64,000 bases of DNA from Raffaelea ambrosiae (taxonomy: Eukaryota; Ascomycota; Sordariomycetes; Ophiostomatales; Ophiostomataceae): the NCBI GenBank assembly GCA_002778195.1, contig PCDI01000006.1, positions 2,423,950-2,487,949 on the forward strand, written 5' to 3'. The notes beneath the pieces were generated by a model. That model had not been told where the DNA came from and did no database searches. It saw only the letters and a program-made list of their open reading frames with translations. A program made the position numbers and the translations under genes. Numbering within the stretch: position 1 is the stretch's first letter; each line of letters starts with the position of its first letter. Shown here piece after piece: positions 1-12,705 of the stretch.

Positions 1-616
1 GGGAGCAATTGAACACTATCCGGGCAGATATATGAGGTGCACACTTTTTGTGCGAGAAAGAGAAAATGTGCAGACGCATAGCACAATAGCAACAGAAATG
101 AAAAAGAGAAACAGGAAGATTGAAAAAAAAAAAGAAAAAAGAAAAGCAAAAAAAGAAAAGGTGCACGTGTCACAAACTGGACAGCTACGTGGGCAACTTA
201 CCAGAATGGTGCCAGACACAAAGACAAGATACCACAGGAGATCTTCTCTTCGTGCAAATCGTGGATTGGCCGTTTCCATCTGAGACACATATGTGTAGAT
301 GAAGTAGGGCTCTAGAATAATGGAGAGCTGGGGGCCAGTAACCAAGAAGTTGGTCACCAGCCGCCAGATCTGAGGGGGGATTTGGAAGAGGAGGTCGGTA
401 CTGAAGCCCAGCCAGGCAAACGGGATAATACCGACGTGAGCACAGATCGATACGACAAAGGTAGCTAAGGAGAGTGTTCTGGTGAGGCGCAAGGAAATCG
501 AGGTCAGCGGATGCTCCGGAGACAATGCAGACGGAAGACGGCAGGAGATCGGGGGCTAGAAATGCTTACCTCGAGATGACTGGCAGCTGCCAGAAGGCAG
601 CCATCAGGTCTGACAT
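1..616 (-). CDS. Derlin (Der1/Dfm1 family), 5' part, cut by window start
   Basis: Derlins are multi-pass ER membrane proteins of the rhomboid-pseudoprotease type that help move misfolded proteins out of the ER (ERAD). Two exons are visible: 616..570, starting MSDLMAAFWQLPVIS, and 478..202. They are separated by a 91-nt GT-AG intron that splits an Arg codon. The second exon reads through two hydrophobic stretches and the family segment ending in YVSQMETANPRF, then a donor GTAAGT follows at 201. The rest of the protein lies in or beyond the last 200 bases, which are mostly T-rich intron on this strand; an acceptor near position 16 is possible but unproven. The start at 616 is the first ATG joining cleanly to the conserved part. 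Der1 and Dfm1 cannot be told apart from this fragment. It shares a divergent upstream region with the mS29 gene. Confidence 0.85.
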
Positions 617-1427
617 CTTGACAGCTGAACCGAAGATCAAGAATTGCCTTGATCGTTGCGCGTGTCTGGAAAGTTGAGATGTGGGTGAGAGACTGTTGAT
701 TCCAAGTCTTTCCCGACAAATCTCAAATGGGGGGGGGGGCTGAAACAAAAACTAGGGGGGGATTTGTGAATTTGTCGTCAAAATCGTGCAAGAAATGAAC
801 AATTTCGTGTGGGAAAGGTAAACAATCAAGCACGTTGTTGATCTACTCGTTCATCGAGGGCAGAAATAGCCGAAGCCAGCAGCAGGCTGCCGTGATGACG
901 ATGCTGTCATGCTTGGGGGAGCATGGTTTATGAAGGTCTTAAGAAGAACCTTGCTTGTTGAAATCGTGTTCTCTTTTTTGGAGCTTTTTAAAGTTGCGGC
1001 AGGAGAAAAAAAAAACGCCAAAAAACCTTTTTGGTGGTGGCCAATTGTTGGCCCCACATGATTGGTCATAATATGCGCCACAAAAAATGCTACTTGGCCC
1101 GAACTACGGGTCGGAGTTTGCTGACCAGGTGTGGCTGGATGCAGGGTCCGTGCATTGTGAGAATTGAAGCTTTTCGAAATTTTGCCTGGCAAAAGCACGC
1201 GAGTTTCGAGAGAGCTCTGGCTGGATTCCTTTTTGCGTGTATCTGTGTCGGCGAGCCCAATTGACGGCCAGAGGATGACGACCGGTTGTGTTTTTTAACC
1301 AGAGTACGATACACGGCAGACACAAAGGAAGAAGGCCGGCTATTTTGGGCCGCCACTTCCTCCCTCACGACCAGCATCTCCTCGTCCCCCCCACCACAAC
1401 AGCCTGCCTCCGTTTCATTCCACCACC
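617..1427. other. Divergent intergenic region, derlin / mS29
   Basis: About 0.8 kb between two divergent starts, so it should hold both promoters and 5' UTRs. It contains a G-run at about 729-738. No further gene, tRNA or clear regulatory motif was recognised. Confidence 0.6.
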
Positions 1428-3062
1428 ATGGCAGCTGCTGTGAACTGCTCCAAGCGGCTGCTCTGCAGACCGTCCTCGACAGCCTTTTCTCTACCTATCC
1501 GTCGGCCGCTCATCGTCTCTACCAGCCATGTTACCTCGACCACCTCGTTCTCTTCGCCCTCTGCGCTGTTCTCCACATCCGCAAGCCGGCCAGCTCCCAA
1601 AGTATCCAAAAACAAGGTGCACGTCAGGCTTGGCAAGAAGATGCAGGTGAAGAAGAAGAAGCCTGTTGCGCCGCGAGGCAAGGCGCCAGCCCCGGGCGAG
1701 CGCAAGGCGTTCCGCAAGCGCATTGTCCTCAGCAACGGCAACGCGCTCGACGTCCCCGGCCTGGAAGAGTTGAAGGCGGAGCACCTCCTAGGAGGAGGCA
1801 CACAATCCGGCCGTGGTGCGGCGGTGGCGGCCGAGGAGGCCGCTGTGGCCACCGTTTCGAGTGCGGGCCGCGTCTTTGCGCTGCCCAACAAGCTCGTCGA
1901 CCAGCTGCGGGCGGCCGAGGCGTTCAAGGCGACGCAGTGCTTCCCCCTCTTCAAGCGGCCGAGTCTGCTGGTGCGCAACGAGACGGTCGACCTGGCCAAC
2001 CGGATGCAGACCGCCGCAGCATCCCAGCAGACGCTGCGGATCGTTCTCGACGGCGACCGGATAGCGGGCAAGTCGATCCTGCTGCTGCAGGCCATGGCGC
2101 ATGCGTTCCTGAACGACTGGGTCGTGATCAACATCCCGGAGGGTACGTTTTTTTTTTTTTTTTTTTTTCGGAATCCCTATGCTTGTTTTGATTGCCCGAG
2201 TGCTTGACGTTTTGAGACTTTTTGAAAACCTAACTTTCTCTCTCTCCCTCCTCTTCCAGCCCAAGAATTGACCACCGCTTGCACCGAATACGCCGCGGTC
2301 CCCAACACCGACCCCGTCCAGTGGGTGCAGCCCGTGTACATCTACAAGCTGCTGTCCAAGATCCAGACGGCCAACGCCAAGGTCCTGGGCCAGTTCAAAA
2401 CGAACCGCGCCCACGACAACCTCGCCAACGCTGTGCCCGCCGGCAGCACCCTGCTGGAGCTCGTCAACTCCGCCAGGGAGGCCGAGCATGCCTGGGCGGT
2501 CTTCCGGGCCCTGTGGTCCGAGCTGACCGACCCGGCCGTGCCGCGGCCGCCGGTCTTGTTTGCCCTGGACGGCCTCGCGCACATTATGCGCATGAGCGAC
2601 TACCGCTCGCCCGAGTACGAGCTCATCCACGCCCACGACCTGGTGCTCGTGGGCCACTTTGCCAAGCTGCTCGGCGGCGCCACCCAGCTGCCGCACGGCG
2701 GCGCCATCGTGGCAGCCACCTCCAGGGGCAACGCACAGGCCAACAAGTCGCTGCAGCTGGCGCTGGCGCAGCGCGTGGCCGAGCAGCGGCAGCGCGCCGG
2801 CGAAGAGGAGGTCGAGATGCCCGCGCGGGAGCCGTACTACCGCGGCTACGACGACCGCGTGGCGGCGGCGCTGCAGTCGGTGCAGGTGCTGCAGGTGCAC
2901 GGCGTGAACAAGACAGAGGCGCGGGCGCTGATGGAGTACTGGGCGGCGAGCGGGCTGCTGCGGGAGCGTGTCGACGAGCAGACTGTGGCTGGCACGTGGA
3001 CGCTGGGCGGCAACGGTGTTGTGGGTGAGATGGAGCGGTCTGTTCTGCTGCATGTGCGGTAG
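1428..3062 (+). CDS. RSM23: Mitochondrial small ribosomal subunit protein mS29 (Rsm23/DAP3)
   Basis: Structural protein of the mitochondrial 28S/37S-type small ribosomal subunit, a GTP-binding P-loop protein also known as DAP3 in animals. Exons 1428..2142 and 2260..3062 give about 505 residues. The intron splits a codon (GAG G|.. to G|CC, reading IPEAQELTT) and starts with GTACG followed by a long T run. Residues 1-60 are rich in Ser, Arg and Ala without acids, as expected for a mitochondrial targeting peptide. The P-loop is GDRIAGKS at about 209-216. Downstream, VQWVQPVYIYKLL and the DGLAHIMRM segment fit the DAP3 family. The start has a good context (CACCATGG). It converges on MCM7, 450 bases away. 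Confidence 0.93.
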
Positions 3063-3508
3063 GAGGGTGAGTATGGATGATGGGAAGTTAAAAAAAATCA
3101 AGCAAAAGCAAACTCACATATATAGAAAGAGAAAAAGGAAGGAAGAGCCTTACCTGTATTATAGCTGTTGTTTGTACAAAAGCAGAAAAAAACAAAGGGT
3201 ACCCTCACAAAATACATTACATACAAATCATGGAACATGGGGCATTGCATTTGTTATGATATTTTTTGCTGTAGGGAAAACGTGTCGAACAAAATATGGC
3301 CACCCACGTCTCTTTTCTGTCTGTTTTCCTTCTTCTCCTGTGTATAAATCGAGTATTCCCACACACACAACGCCGGCCCTTTGTAGCAAAAAAGAAAAAA
3401 AAACCACAGAACAAATGATACAGAGAAAACACATAACTTCATCCAGAAACAAACAGACACAGGCCAAGATAAAACGAAAAAGAACACCATGACACAAAAC
3501 AATCCAGT
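3063..3508. other. Convergent 3' region, RSM23 / MCM7
   Basis: A/T-rich 3' UTR and terminator space between two convergent genes. No other feature was seen. Confidence 0.6.
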
Positions 3509-6364
3509 CTACTCGTCCATGTCGTCCTCGTCCTCGCCATCGTTGGACACGATGAACACCAGCCGGCTCATGTTGCCCGCCGTTTGCCAGACCTGCAAGA
3601 GTTAGTTTGATGAATATATAAAAAGAGAAAGAAAAGAAAAGAAAAAAAGGACATTGGGATGATACGCACATCAATGGCAGCATACTCGTCCAGGGCCGTC
3701 AGCCACTGGTCCTCCGTGAAGCCCTTGGCAATCACTCTCTCCTTGACACGGCGCAAGCTCAGCTCCACGCCGCCGGAAGCGTTGTTGTTGTCGTCGTCGT
3801 CGCTCTCCTCGTCGTCCTCCTCGGTGGCGTCCGGCCGGCACGCGCCCGAGTCGGCCAGCGACTTGACAAAGTTGTAGATGCGGCTGCTGGCGTTGGCGCC
3901 GCGGCCGCGGCCGCCGGCACCGCCGTTGACGGCCTCGGCGTTGAGGCTCTCCTTGCTGGCCTCCATCAGGCGCAGGGCCTCGTCCACGTCGTAGCGGTCG
4001 ACCGAGTCGCAGAACCGCAGACGGGCCAGCGCCTGGGCCAGACGCACGACGCCCAGCAGCGTACGGGGCGTCGTGTGCGCGAACTGCTTGCCGCGCTTCT
4101 CGGCCCGCTTCTGGGCCTCGCGCATCTTGACGTACGTCTTGATCATGTACTCGGAGACGTCCTCGGGCACCACGGGGCGGTACGTGCGGGCACGCGCCAC
4201 GTACGAGCGCACCTCGTGCGGCGTGAAGACGATCTCGGGGGCGGCGGAGTCGTTGTCGCCACCACCGCCGCCACTGTGGCCGCCCGTGTTGGTCGGCGGG
4301 TGCCGCTGGTGCATGTGCACATAGGTGACGTGCTTGGCCAGCTGGGCGTCGGTGTCGCGCGACGGCGTGTCCAGCAGCAGGAACAAGACGTCGAAACGCG
4401 AGAGCAGCGCGGCCGGCAGGTTGATGTTCTCGACGGGCGAGATGCGCGGGTTGTAGCGGCCGTAGACGGGATTGGCGGCGGCGAGGATGGACGTGCGGGC
4501 GTTGAGCGTGGTCGAGATGCCGGCCTTGCTGATGCTGATGGTCTGCTGCTCCATGACTTCGTGGATGGCCGTGCGGTCGTTCTCGTCCATCTTGTCGAAC
4601 TCGTCGATGCAGCAGATGCCGTTGTCCGCCAGCACCAGCGCGCCGCCCTCGAGCACCATCTCGTCGGTGACCGGGTCGCGCATCACGGCGGCCGTCAGAC
4701 CGACGCCGCTGCTGCCCCGGCCCGACGTGTAGACGCCGCGGGGCGCCACCTTGGAAATGTACTTGAGCAGCTGCGACTTGGCCACACCCGGGTCGCCCAT
4801 CAGCAGGATGTTGAGGTCGCCGCGGATCTTCATGCCGTCGCCCATCTGCTTGGTCACGCCGCCGACGAGCAGCAGCAGCATGGCCTTCTTGACGTCGAGG
4901 TGGCCGTAGATCTCGGGCGCGATCGACTTGGCCAGGTACTCGTAGACGTGGCCCGACTGGCGGAACTGCTCAATGCGGCGCACCAGCTGCGGCTCGATGC
5001 GCATGTCCTCGTACGCCTTCTTGTGCTGCAGGATGTGGTGGGCCTCGAGGAAGGTGTCGGTCAGCAGGCCGGCGCGCATGGCCTTGAAGCCCGTGTACGG
5101 CGTCGGCAGGAAGATGCCGGCAATGTCGACCACGTCGCCCGGGTTGATCCGGCGCACCAGCGTGCCGTAGCAGAGCACCGTCAGCGTGCGCGGGATCTGG
5201 CCAATGGGCACCTGCTCCGCCAGCTCCTGCACCTTGACCTCCTGGAAGGGCAGGAACTTGGACGCTCGCGACGACGGGTGCAGCTGGCCGCCCGACTGGT
5301 TGGCCTTGCAGTCCGGCGACGGGCACACGGCCAGCGGCGCGTACTGCTTGTCCGAGACGGGCTGGAAGATCTCGCAGCCGCAGCGGTCGCAGGTGTAGGC
5401 GCTGACCTGCGCAATGGGCTTGACGTCCGACACGCGCGTGGCGATGGCGCGGACCGTGATCAGACGGCCCAGGTGGTCGCCGCGCACCTGCCGCACAGCC
5501 ATGGACTTGGCCGGGTGCTCGAGCGTGGACGTGCGCGGCTTGAACACGAGCGTGTATCGCCGGGTCAGCTGGGCCGGGAACTTGTCGTCGAGCATGGTTG
5601 GGTCGCCGAGGGCTTCGGCACCGTCGGCGAGTTCGCGGTTGCGCAGCCGTCTCCGGGCCATGAGCACGTCGAGGACGTCATCTTTGAATCTGTAGTGGCA
5701 GCAAGTGGTTAGTTGGCTGGTTGGAGCCGGTCGGGGGTGGAAGCGCGACGAGGACCAAAACGCACGAGACTTCGGAGCTGGGCTCGGGCAGCAGAGCATC
5801 CACGGCCTTGGACAGGATCTCCACGTAGTGCTTGGTGTTGTTCTCGATGGACTGGGTGAGCTTCTGCTCGTCGCTGAAGTCGCTCTCAAACTGCGCCGTG
5901 TTAGAATGCCTCGATCACGACGATCTCAGCCTGGCGGCGCGTGGGAGGCCAAGGGGGGGGGGNGGGGGGGGCACAACTCACCGACGACAGGTCGTCGAGG
6001 TCGATGCAGATCTCGTCGATGCTGCGGTCGGCCAGCTGCTGCAGCATGTCGCGGTACTTGTGCTGGGGCTTGCGCCGCGCTGCCTTCTCCTGTGCCCGGC
6101 GTGCAGCCGCCTCGTCGTCCTCGTCCATAAAGTCATACTCGTCGCTCAGGTCGTCATCGTCGATGTTGATGTTGCCGAGGGCATGAGTGATGGCCTGCTC
6201 TGGCGTGGTCTTGAAGTTGGAGAGGAAGCTCTTGAAGGCATCTGTGAGACGAGAGTCAGTGTACAGTGCGCGCAACGTGGAGGTCCTGGGCTTGTCGCAT
6301 CCATCCACTCACCCAGCTGTTCTTCGTAGTTGACAGGCGCCGTGTACTGGAAAAGTTGAGCCAT
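3509..6364 (-). CDS. MCM7: DNA replication licensing factor MCM7 (CDC47)
   Basis: One subunit of the MCM2-7 replicative helicase loaded at origins in G1. Five exons (6364..6313, 6241..5982, 5890..5766, 5689..3670, 3592..3509) join in frame to about 846 residues, the usual size. Domains in order: acidic N-terminal linker; zinc finger with CDRC at about 246-249 and CPSPDC at about 268-273; MCM AAA+ core with Walker A GDPGVAKS at about 444-451, Walker B with IDEF at about 507-510 and arginine finger SRFD near 576; winged-helix tail reaching VWQTAGNMSRLVF; acidic end. The motif GQIPRTLTVLC upstream of the core separates MCM7 from its paralogues. The intron between exons 2 and 3 contains a long G-run (C-run on the coding strand) with an ambiguous base at 5963; this does not touch coding sequence. 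Divergent from PEX1. Confidence 0.96.
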
Positions 6365-6959
6365 GGCTGAAGTTGGCCGTTAGCTCGGCGTCTATCTCGG
6401 TTGGTCTGAAAGGCGAGTCGACGCAGTCGAATGTCGTTGAAGGGAGCAGAAGGAGCGAGAAAATGGCACTCTCAGAATTGGTGGTGTTCGTCCAGCGGCA
6501 AAATGGTGGGAAGCGATTGAGGAGGGGAGAAAATGTCACCAAGTCGTTTTTCTATGAGGAGGCTGGGAAAAAGAACCCCCCCCTGGTGGGTTTCGCAAGC
6601 TCGGACCAGGCCAGGACGGACGCGATGGAACGCGTCGTCGCTGGGACACGACTTTTCGCGTTTAATTGAAAACGCACGGGCCAGAACGTCACCTGCTCAG
6701 TGCTGACAAGCGACAGCTGTGGCGCTCTGACTCCAGCCACAGGCGGGCGGTCGGTCCCTGCGAGCCTCGGCAACAACGGGAGCGGACTCCTGCTGATGAA
6801 CGCTGTGGGGAATAAGCTAGCGCAGGTTCAGCCAGTCGCCGAAAGCTGGGGCAGAAGCGAACATCCACGCTCCCTCGTGCTTTTGCTTCTGCACACAAGC
6901 GGCCTCACGCAGCGCTCGCTTTTTTGTCGCTGTGACCTGCGTTTCAGAACTGGCTCACC
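6365..6959. other. Divergent promoter region, MCM7 / PEX1
   Basis: About 0.6 kb between the two start codons. Short open frames here look random. No confident binding site was assigned. Confidence 0.6.
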
Positions 6960-9900
6960 ATGGCGCCGCGAAAGAACTCGCAGTCAACAGCGGCCGAGCT
7001 GTCGCTGGTGCAGCTGCAGAAATGCTTCGTCAATTTGCCGGCGTCCTTGGTCAACATACTGATGAACGTCGACACGGTAAGCATCTGACAAGAGACATGG
7101 CGCAGGCCTCATGTGCTCGTCTGCTGACCAGACCCGTGCGCAGCCGATTCAGAATGTGGTCATCGAGCTCAGCTACCGCGCCCCGGCGCCCGCGCGACCC
7201 GACAGCACCGGCCCTCCTCCTCAGACGCAACGCTCCATCTTTGTCGGCTGGACAGGCATGCCGAGCCGGCGCAAGATGGCGCCATTGGTTGGCCGCGACG
7301 GGCTTGTCGGAGGGCGGTCGGGCGGCGGTACCAGCGGCAGGGACCAGGAGATTCCCGTCGTCGAGATCGACGCGACCTTTGCCAACACGCTCGGCCTCCA
7401 AGACGGCCAGAAAGTGAACGCCACCATCCACCTCGACCCGCCACTCGCCCACACGATCAACATCGAGCCTCTGACGCCCGACGACTGGGAGATGGTGGAG
7501 CTGCATGCGACGTTCCTGGAAATCAACCTCATGAACCAGATCCGCGCCATCCCAAACCCCCTCTACACCTCCACGCCGGGTGCGCCCCCCCAACCGCATC
7601 CCCTCACTCTGCATCTGTCGCCGACGTCCACTGCGAACATCAAGGTGCTCTCCATGGAGCCAGCGCTTCCAGCGGACGCGCCGTTTGCAAAGGTGGCGCC
7701 CGATGCGGAGGTGATTGTGGCGCCGAAAGCCCGGTCACGGTCCTCGAGGAGCAGCCGGGAAAACCGGAGCATCGCCAGCGGGTCCAAGAAGAGCGGCGCA
7801 AGCGGACGGGGCAGGTCAAGAGAGGAGCGCAGGCCGTCCTTGTTCTTGCGAGCGCTTGACCGCGCGCTGTGCGAGGAGTATTTTGACGAAGACGTTGCGC
7901 CCGGCGATGGTCTGGCCGTCTGGGTGGACCGCGACCTGCTCCTGTCCAACGAGTTCCGGGGCCTTAGGTGGGCATCCGTGGCTCTCATGCGACCAGGCGG
8001 GCCACAGCCGGCTGCAGCCGATGCGCGCAAGCAGGCCAACGGCGAGGCAACAGCTGCCACCACAGAGCCCGCCACGCGCCTGATCGTGCAGATTCGGCCC
8101 TGGGACGACCCGCCCAATGGACAGGCGGCCGCCTTGTCGCCGGCACTGTGCTCGGCATTGGGATGCCAGGGCATCATGGGAGGCATCGTCAAGATTGAGC
8201 CGGCTTCGCAACCGGTGCTCCCGAAGCTGGTCCAGAAGGTCAAAATTTTCCCGTTCGACGACGGCAGCGCTAAGCAGCCCACCGGACTGAAGTTTGGTGG
8301 AGAGTCGCAGCACGAGAAGGAGGATGCCATCAAGAGAATCAAGAGCCTCTATGGCGGAAAGAATCCCCACGGTGTTCTTCAGGGGCCATTGACCGATGGC
8401 TTGGTTCTCGGAGTGCCGGAGGGCGGGGATCGGCCAGCCGGATGGTCAGGCGGAATTCTGAAGCTGGCGCTCGCAGACGACGGCGCACACGGACACAGCT
8501 CGTCGGTGAAGTGGCTTCTCGGGTCCGCGGCTGCCAACGTGACCTATGAGGTCCAGGCCCCGATCCCAAAGCCGTCGTGGCTGCAGGACGCGGAGTCCAG
8601 TGCTGTGCTGCCAGCGTCGAAGGAAACGCTGGTTGGCATAGACTCGATCCTCGCGGAGCTCCAGACGCACATTTCGTATGGATCTTCCGTTCTCCTGACC
8701 GGCTCCTTGGGCTCGGGCAAGACGTCCGTCGCCCAGCATATCGGTGAGACGCTGAAGCGGAACGAGTTCTTCAACGTGACCTACTTTGCCTGCCGGAAAC
8801 TGGTCAACGAAGAGAGCCGCATATCCACGATCAAGGAAACGCTGGGCAAGCTCTTCATGGGCGCCAGCTGGGGAGCACGTCTCGGCGGCAAGGCTCTCGT
8901 GATCCTGGACGACGTCGACCGCCTCTGCCCGGCGGAGACGGAGCTTGTCGTGCAGAGCGAAGAGGGCCGGAGCCGGCAGATCAGCGAAGGCCTTTGCACC
9001 ATTGTGCGGCAATACTGCAGCCGCGACAGCGGGGTTGTGCTGCTGGCCACGGCGCAAGGCAAGGATTCCATGCACAACGTGGCTGTTGGTGGCCACATTG
9101 TGCGGGAGATCGTCGACCTCAAGGCGCCAGACAAGGACACGCGGCGCAAGATCATGGAGAACTTTGCCAAGCAGAACGCGGTGGAGGCATCGCCGGTTGT
9201 TGTTGTTGGTGGTGACGCCTCGGGCGGTCCGTTTGGTGGGCCGCCGTCGGCCACCAACAGCAGCCGGCCCACGACCGCCGACGGACGGGCCGCCAGCGAG
9301 GACGGCGGCAACTGGATGATGGACGGCACGAGCCAGGCGAGCCGGCGCGGGTCCATCGGGCAAGCCGAGGGCGCGTTTGTGCTCCAGGAGGGCCTCGACT
9401 TTTTGGACGTGGCGGGCGAGACGGACGGCTTCATGCCGGGCGACCTGAGCCAGCTGGTGGCGCGGGCGAAGAACGAGGCGCTGGTGCGGTCGATCAGCGA
9501 GGCAGCGTCGTCGGCGGTGGCCGACGACTACGACGACGACACTGCGTCGGGCACGGTGCCGCTGGACCGGGTGGACTTTGACCGGGCGCTCAAGGGGTTC
9601 ACGCCGACGTCGCTGCGCAACGTGACGCTGCAGCACTCGACGACCAAGTTCGACGCGATTGGCGGCCTGCAGGAGACGCGGCGCGTGCTGCTGGAGACGC
9701 TCGAGTACCCGACCAAGTACGCGCCCATCTTTGCGCAGTGCCCGCTGCGGCTGCGGTCCGGGCTGCTGCTGTACGGCTACCCGGGCTGCGGCAAGACGCT
9801 GCTGGCGAGCGCGGTGGCGGGCGAGTGCGGCCTCAACTTTATCAGCGTCAAGGGGCCCGAGATCCTGAACAAGTACATTGGCGCGTCGGAGAAGAGCGTG

Positions 9901-10926
9901 CGCGACCTGTTTGAGCGGGCCCAGGCGGCCAAGCCGTGCGTGCTCTTCTTTGACGAGTTCGACTCGATCGCGCCCAAGCGCGGCCACGACTCCACCGGCG
10001 TCACCGACCGCGTCGTCAACCAGCTGCTCACCCAGATGGACGGCGCCGAGGGCCTCTCGGGCGTGTACGTGCTGGCGGCCACGTCCCGGCCCGACCTGAT
10101 CGACCCGGCGCTGCTGCGTCCGGGCCGCCTCGACAAGTCGCTGCTGTGCGACTTCCCCGACGTCGAGGACCGCCTCGACATTGTGCAGGCGCTGGGCAAG
10201 AAGGCCCAGTTCGGCGTCGACGTGCTGCAGTCCGCGGCCGACATGCGGGACCTGGCGCACCGCACGGAGGGGTTCTCCGGCGCGGACCTGCAGGCGCTGG
10301 TGTCGAACGCCCAGCTCGAAGCGATCCACGACGTGCTGAACGACCGCGAACACGAGGAACAGCAGCAGGCCCCTTCTTCGGCGAACGGCACGGGTGGACG
10401 TCGCGGCGGCGGCGGCGGTGGTAGCAGCACAGCCAAGAGGCTGCCGGGCAAGGCGAGCGCGTCGTCATCGTCGTCGGCATCGGCATCGGCATCGGCCTCG
10501 TCGGCGCACAACTTTGTGTCGTTCCAGTACGGCGAAGACGACGACGACCGCGTGGGCAGCCACGGGCTCATCTCGTCGATCTCGGGCGGCTCGCGGACGG
10601 TCCTGGCAGAGCGGGCGGCGATCGTGGCCAAGCTCGAGAGCATCAAGCAGATGCGGCGGCGGGAGCGGGCGGCGAAGAGCCGGGGTCCTGTGGCGGAGGC
10701 CGATGCGGGCGGCAAGGACGGCAAGGGCGGCGCCGCCACAGAAAAGGATGTCGTGATTGGCTGGAAGCACATTCGCAAGGCGCTGGAGGCGACGCGGCCG
10801 AGCATCAGCGTGGAGGAGCGGCGGCGGCTGGAGCGGATCTACAAGGAGTTTGTGGTGGGCCGGAGCGGCGAGATGCGGGACGGGCAGGGCAGCATGGAGG
10901 TGGGCGGGCGGACGAGTTTGATGTAG
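6960..10926 (+). CDS. PEX1: Peroxisomal AAA-ATPase PEX1
   Basis: Pex1 forms the heterohexameric AAA+ motor with Pex6 that extracts the import receptor Pex5 from the peroxisome membrane. Exon 1 (6960..7076) starts MAPRKNSQST and ends in NVDT. Exon 2 begins at 7144 (PIQNVVIELS) and runs to the stop, giving about 1299 residues, normal for fungi. It has the Pex1 N-terminal domain (KCFVNLPASLVNIL); a D1 ATPase with Walker A GSLGSGKTS near residue 560; and a D2 ATPase with Walker A GYPGCGKT near 917, Walker B FFDEFDS near 975 and the conserved RPGRLDKSLLCDFP. D2 is much better conserved than D1, as is known for PEX1. An acceptor at 7131 would also stay in frame and add four residues (TRAQ); the CTGAC branch site at about 7123-7127 favours 7143. 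Ser/Ala-rich low-complexity sequence follows D2. Confidence 0.96.
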
Positions 10927-11136
10927 AGAGAACGGACGAAGGACCACATCTATATATGCACATCACTACGGATCAACAAGGGTGCTGGACATGGATACTT
11001 GTAGTATAGCAGTTTATTTGTTTAGTTTAAAAAAGTGTCTCTATATGGGTGACAAAGGAGACCAAAATTCAAGGACCAAGAGGACAAATTTGGGTTTGCA
11101 GTCGAGTATGGAAAAGCAAAAACGCTGTAGTATGCT

Positions 11137-11172
11137 GTGTGGGTGGGTGGGTGTGTGTGTGTGTGTGTGTGG
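11137..11172. repeat. GT-rich microsatellite
   Basis: GTGG units followed by (GT) repeats in the short convergent gap between PEX1 and the deaminase-like gene. Confidence 0.9.
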
Positions 11173-11212
11173 TTGTTCGAATATTGTTTCGACGGCTGAT
11201 TTGTGTGGCGTT

Positions 11213-12671
11213 CTATTCGCTCAGCACAACTCGGAACACATCGGCGCCGTTGCCGCGAAGATATACGGCAGGGCCGGTGGTGCCGCCGCCCGGGTGGATG
11301 GGCACCTCCTCGCCAGCAAGGAGGGAGGCCAGGTCGAACAGAGACGCCTGGTTGGGGTGGGCGCGGGCGACCACCTGGGCGGCCAGAGCCTCCTCCGGGG
11401 CCAAGCGCTGCAGGCGAACCGACTGGACCGGAGGCCTGCGCGGGCGAGCACGCTGCTTGTCCCCCCTGTCTGCGCCTTGTGTGTCCGCCGTGTCGCCTGT
11501 CCGTCCACGGCCTCCCCCCTCCCCGGCCGACGCGAACTCGATGAAAAGCTCGAGCTGGTCGGTGGCAAAGATGTGGTGCTCGCTGCGGCGCCGGTGGAAG
11601 ACGGCCGACGAAGGGTCGTCGTCCTTGTCGGGGTGGCGCGTGTCCTTTGCGGCCTTGTTCTCGGCCGGTGGCCTCCGCGGCGACCGAGCGCGGCTGGCCG
11701 CGCGGGGCCGGATGGTGGCCACGCTTTCGCCACTGTCGCTGTCGCTGTCGCTGTCGCTGTCTCCATCGTCGGCACTACTGTCGGGGTCGACGGCCCCCCC
11801 AGGAGGGTCGGCATCCTCGTCGTCGTGGCCCTCATCGTGCGTGTGATCGGATCCAGCCGCCCTAGGCTGTTCCGGCTCGTCTTCTTCTTCATCATGGCCC
11901 GTGGGCGTGGATTCGGCCGACAGCACCGGCGTAGATGCTGCCTCCCCCGCACGACCGCCGTCGTGTTCCTTGTCTTCCTCCACGGGCTCCTCCAGCACCG
12001 GCGTAGATGCTGCCCCCCCCGCACGACCGCCGTCGTGTTCCTTGTCTTCCTCCACGGGCTCCTCCNGCACCGGCAGAGCCTCCTTCCGTGGCATGTCCGC
12101 CACGGATGTCAAGCCAGTCGACGTGGAACGGCGCAGGGTCACCACGGACGACGGAGGCGAGGTGCTCTCGGCCGCCAGGGAGAGGGTCGAGGGCGGCATG
12201 GCGTAGAGGGGGCTCTCGTTGGGCGGTGCGACACCCCGGCCGCGGGCGTCGGAGGGCTTGGTGCGGCGCAGGGTGTCCAGCGCCTGGCGGATGTCGCGCT
12301 CCAAGCTGTCGTTGAGCTGGTCGAGCGCCTCGTCAAAGGACGAACAGCCGCGCGACGGGGCCAGCGACGGCAGCCGCCAGCCGGGGTAGAGCTGGCCGTG
12401 GGTGGGCGGCACCTGGAAGCCGCCGTGGGCCTGCAGAAAGGCGTGGCAGAGGTAGCAGGCGTCCTTGCAGGAGACGATGAAGTGGCCGTGGTCGCTCGCC
12501 GTCGCCTTGCTGTCGAGATAGTAGGCAATCTGGATCTCGGCATGGATCTTGGCCTGGGTAGAGAGGGCCTTGCTGCACTGGCTCTGGAAGAACCTCGAAA
12601 AGTCCTGGAAGGGTGTCGAGGCGTGGCTGTTGTTGCTGTTGCTGTTGCTGCTGCTGTTGTTGTTCCTGTTT

Positions 12672-12705
<34 letters not shown>

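Noticed and set aside
4075..5712. 545-codon plus-strand open frame opposite MCM7
   Set aside because: Codon-bias shadow; the minus strand carries intact MCM motifs.
8446..10353. Long antisense open frame inside PEX1
   Set aside because: A shadow of GC-rich third positions; the sense strand encodes a complete AAA-ATPase.
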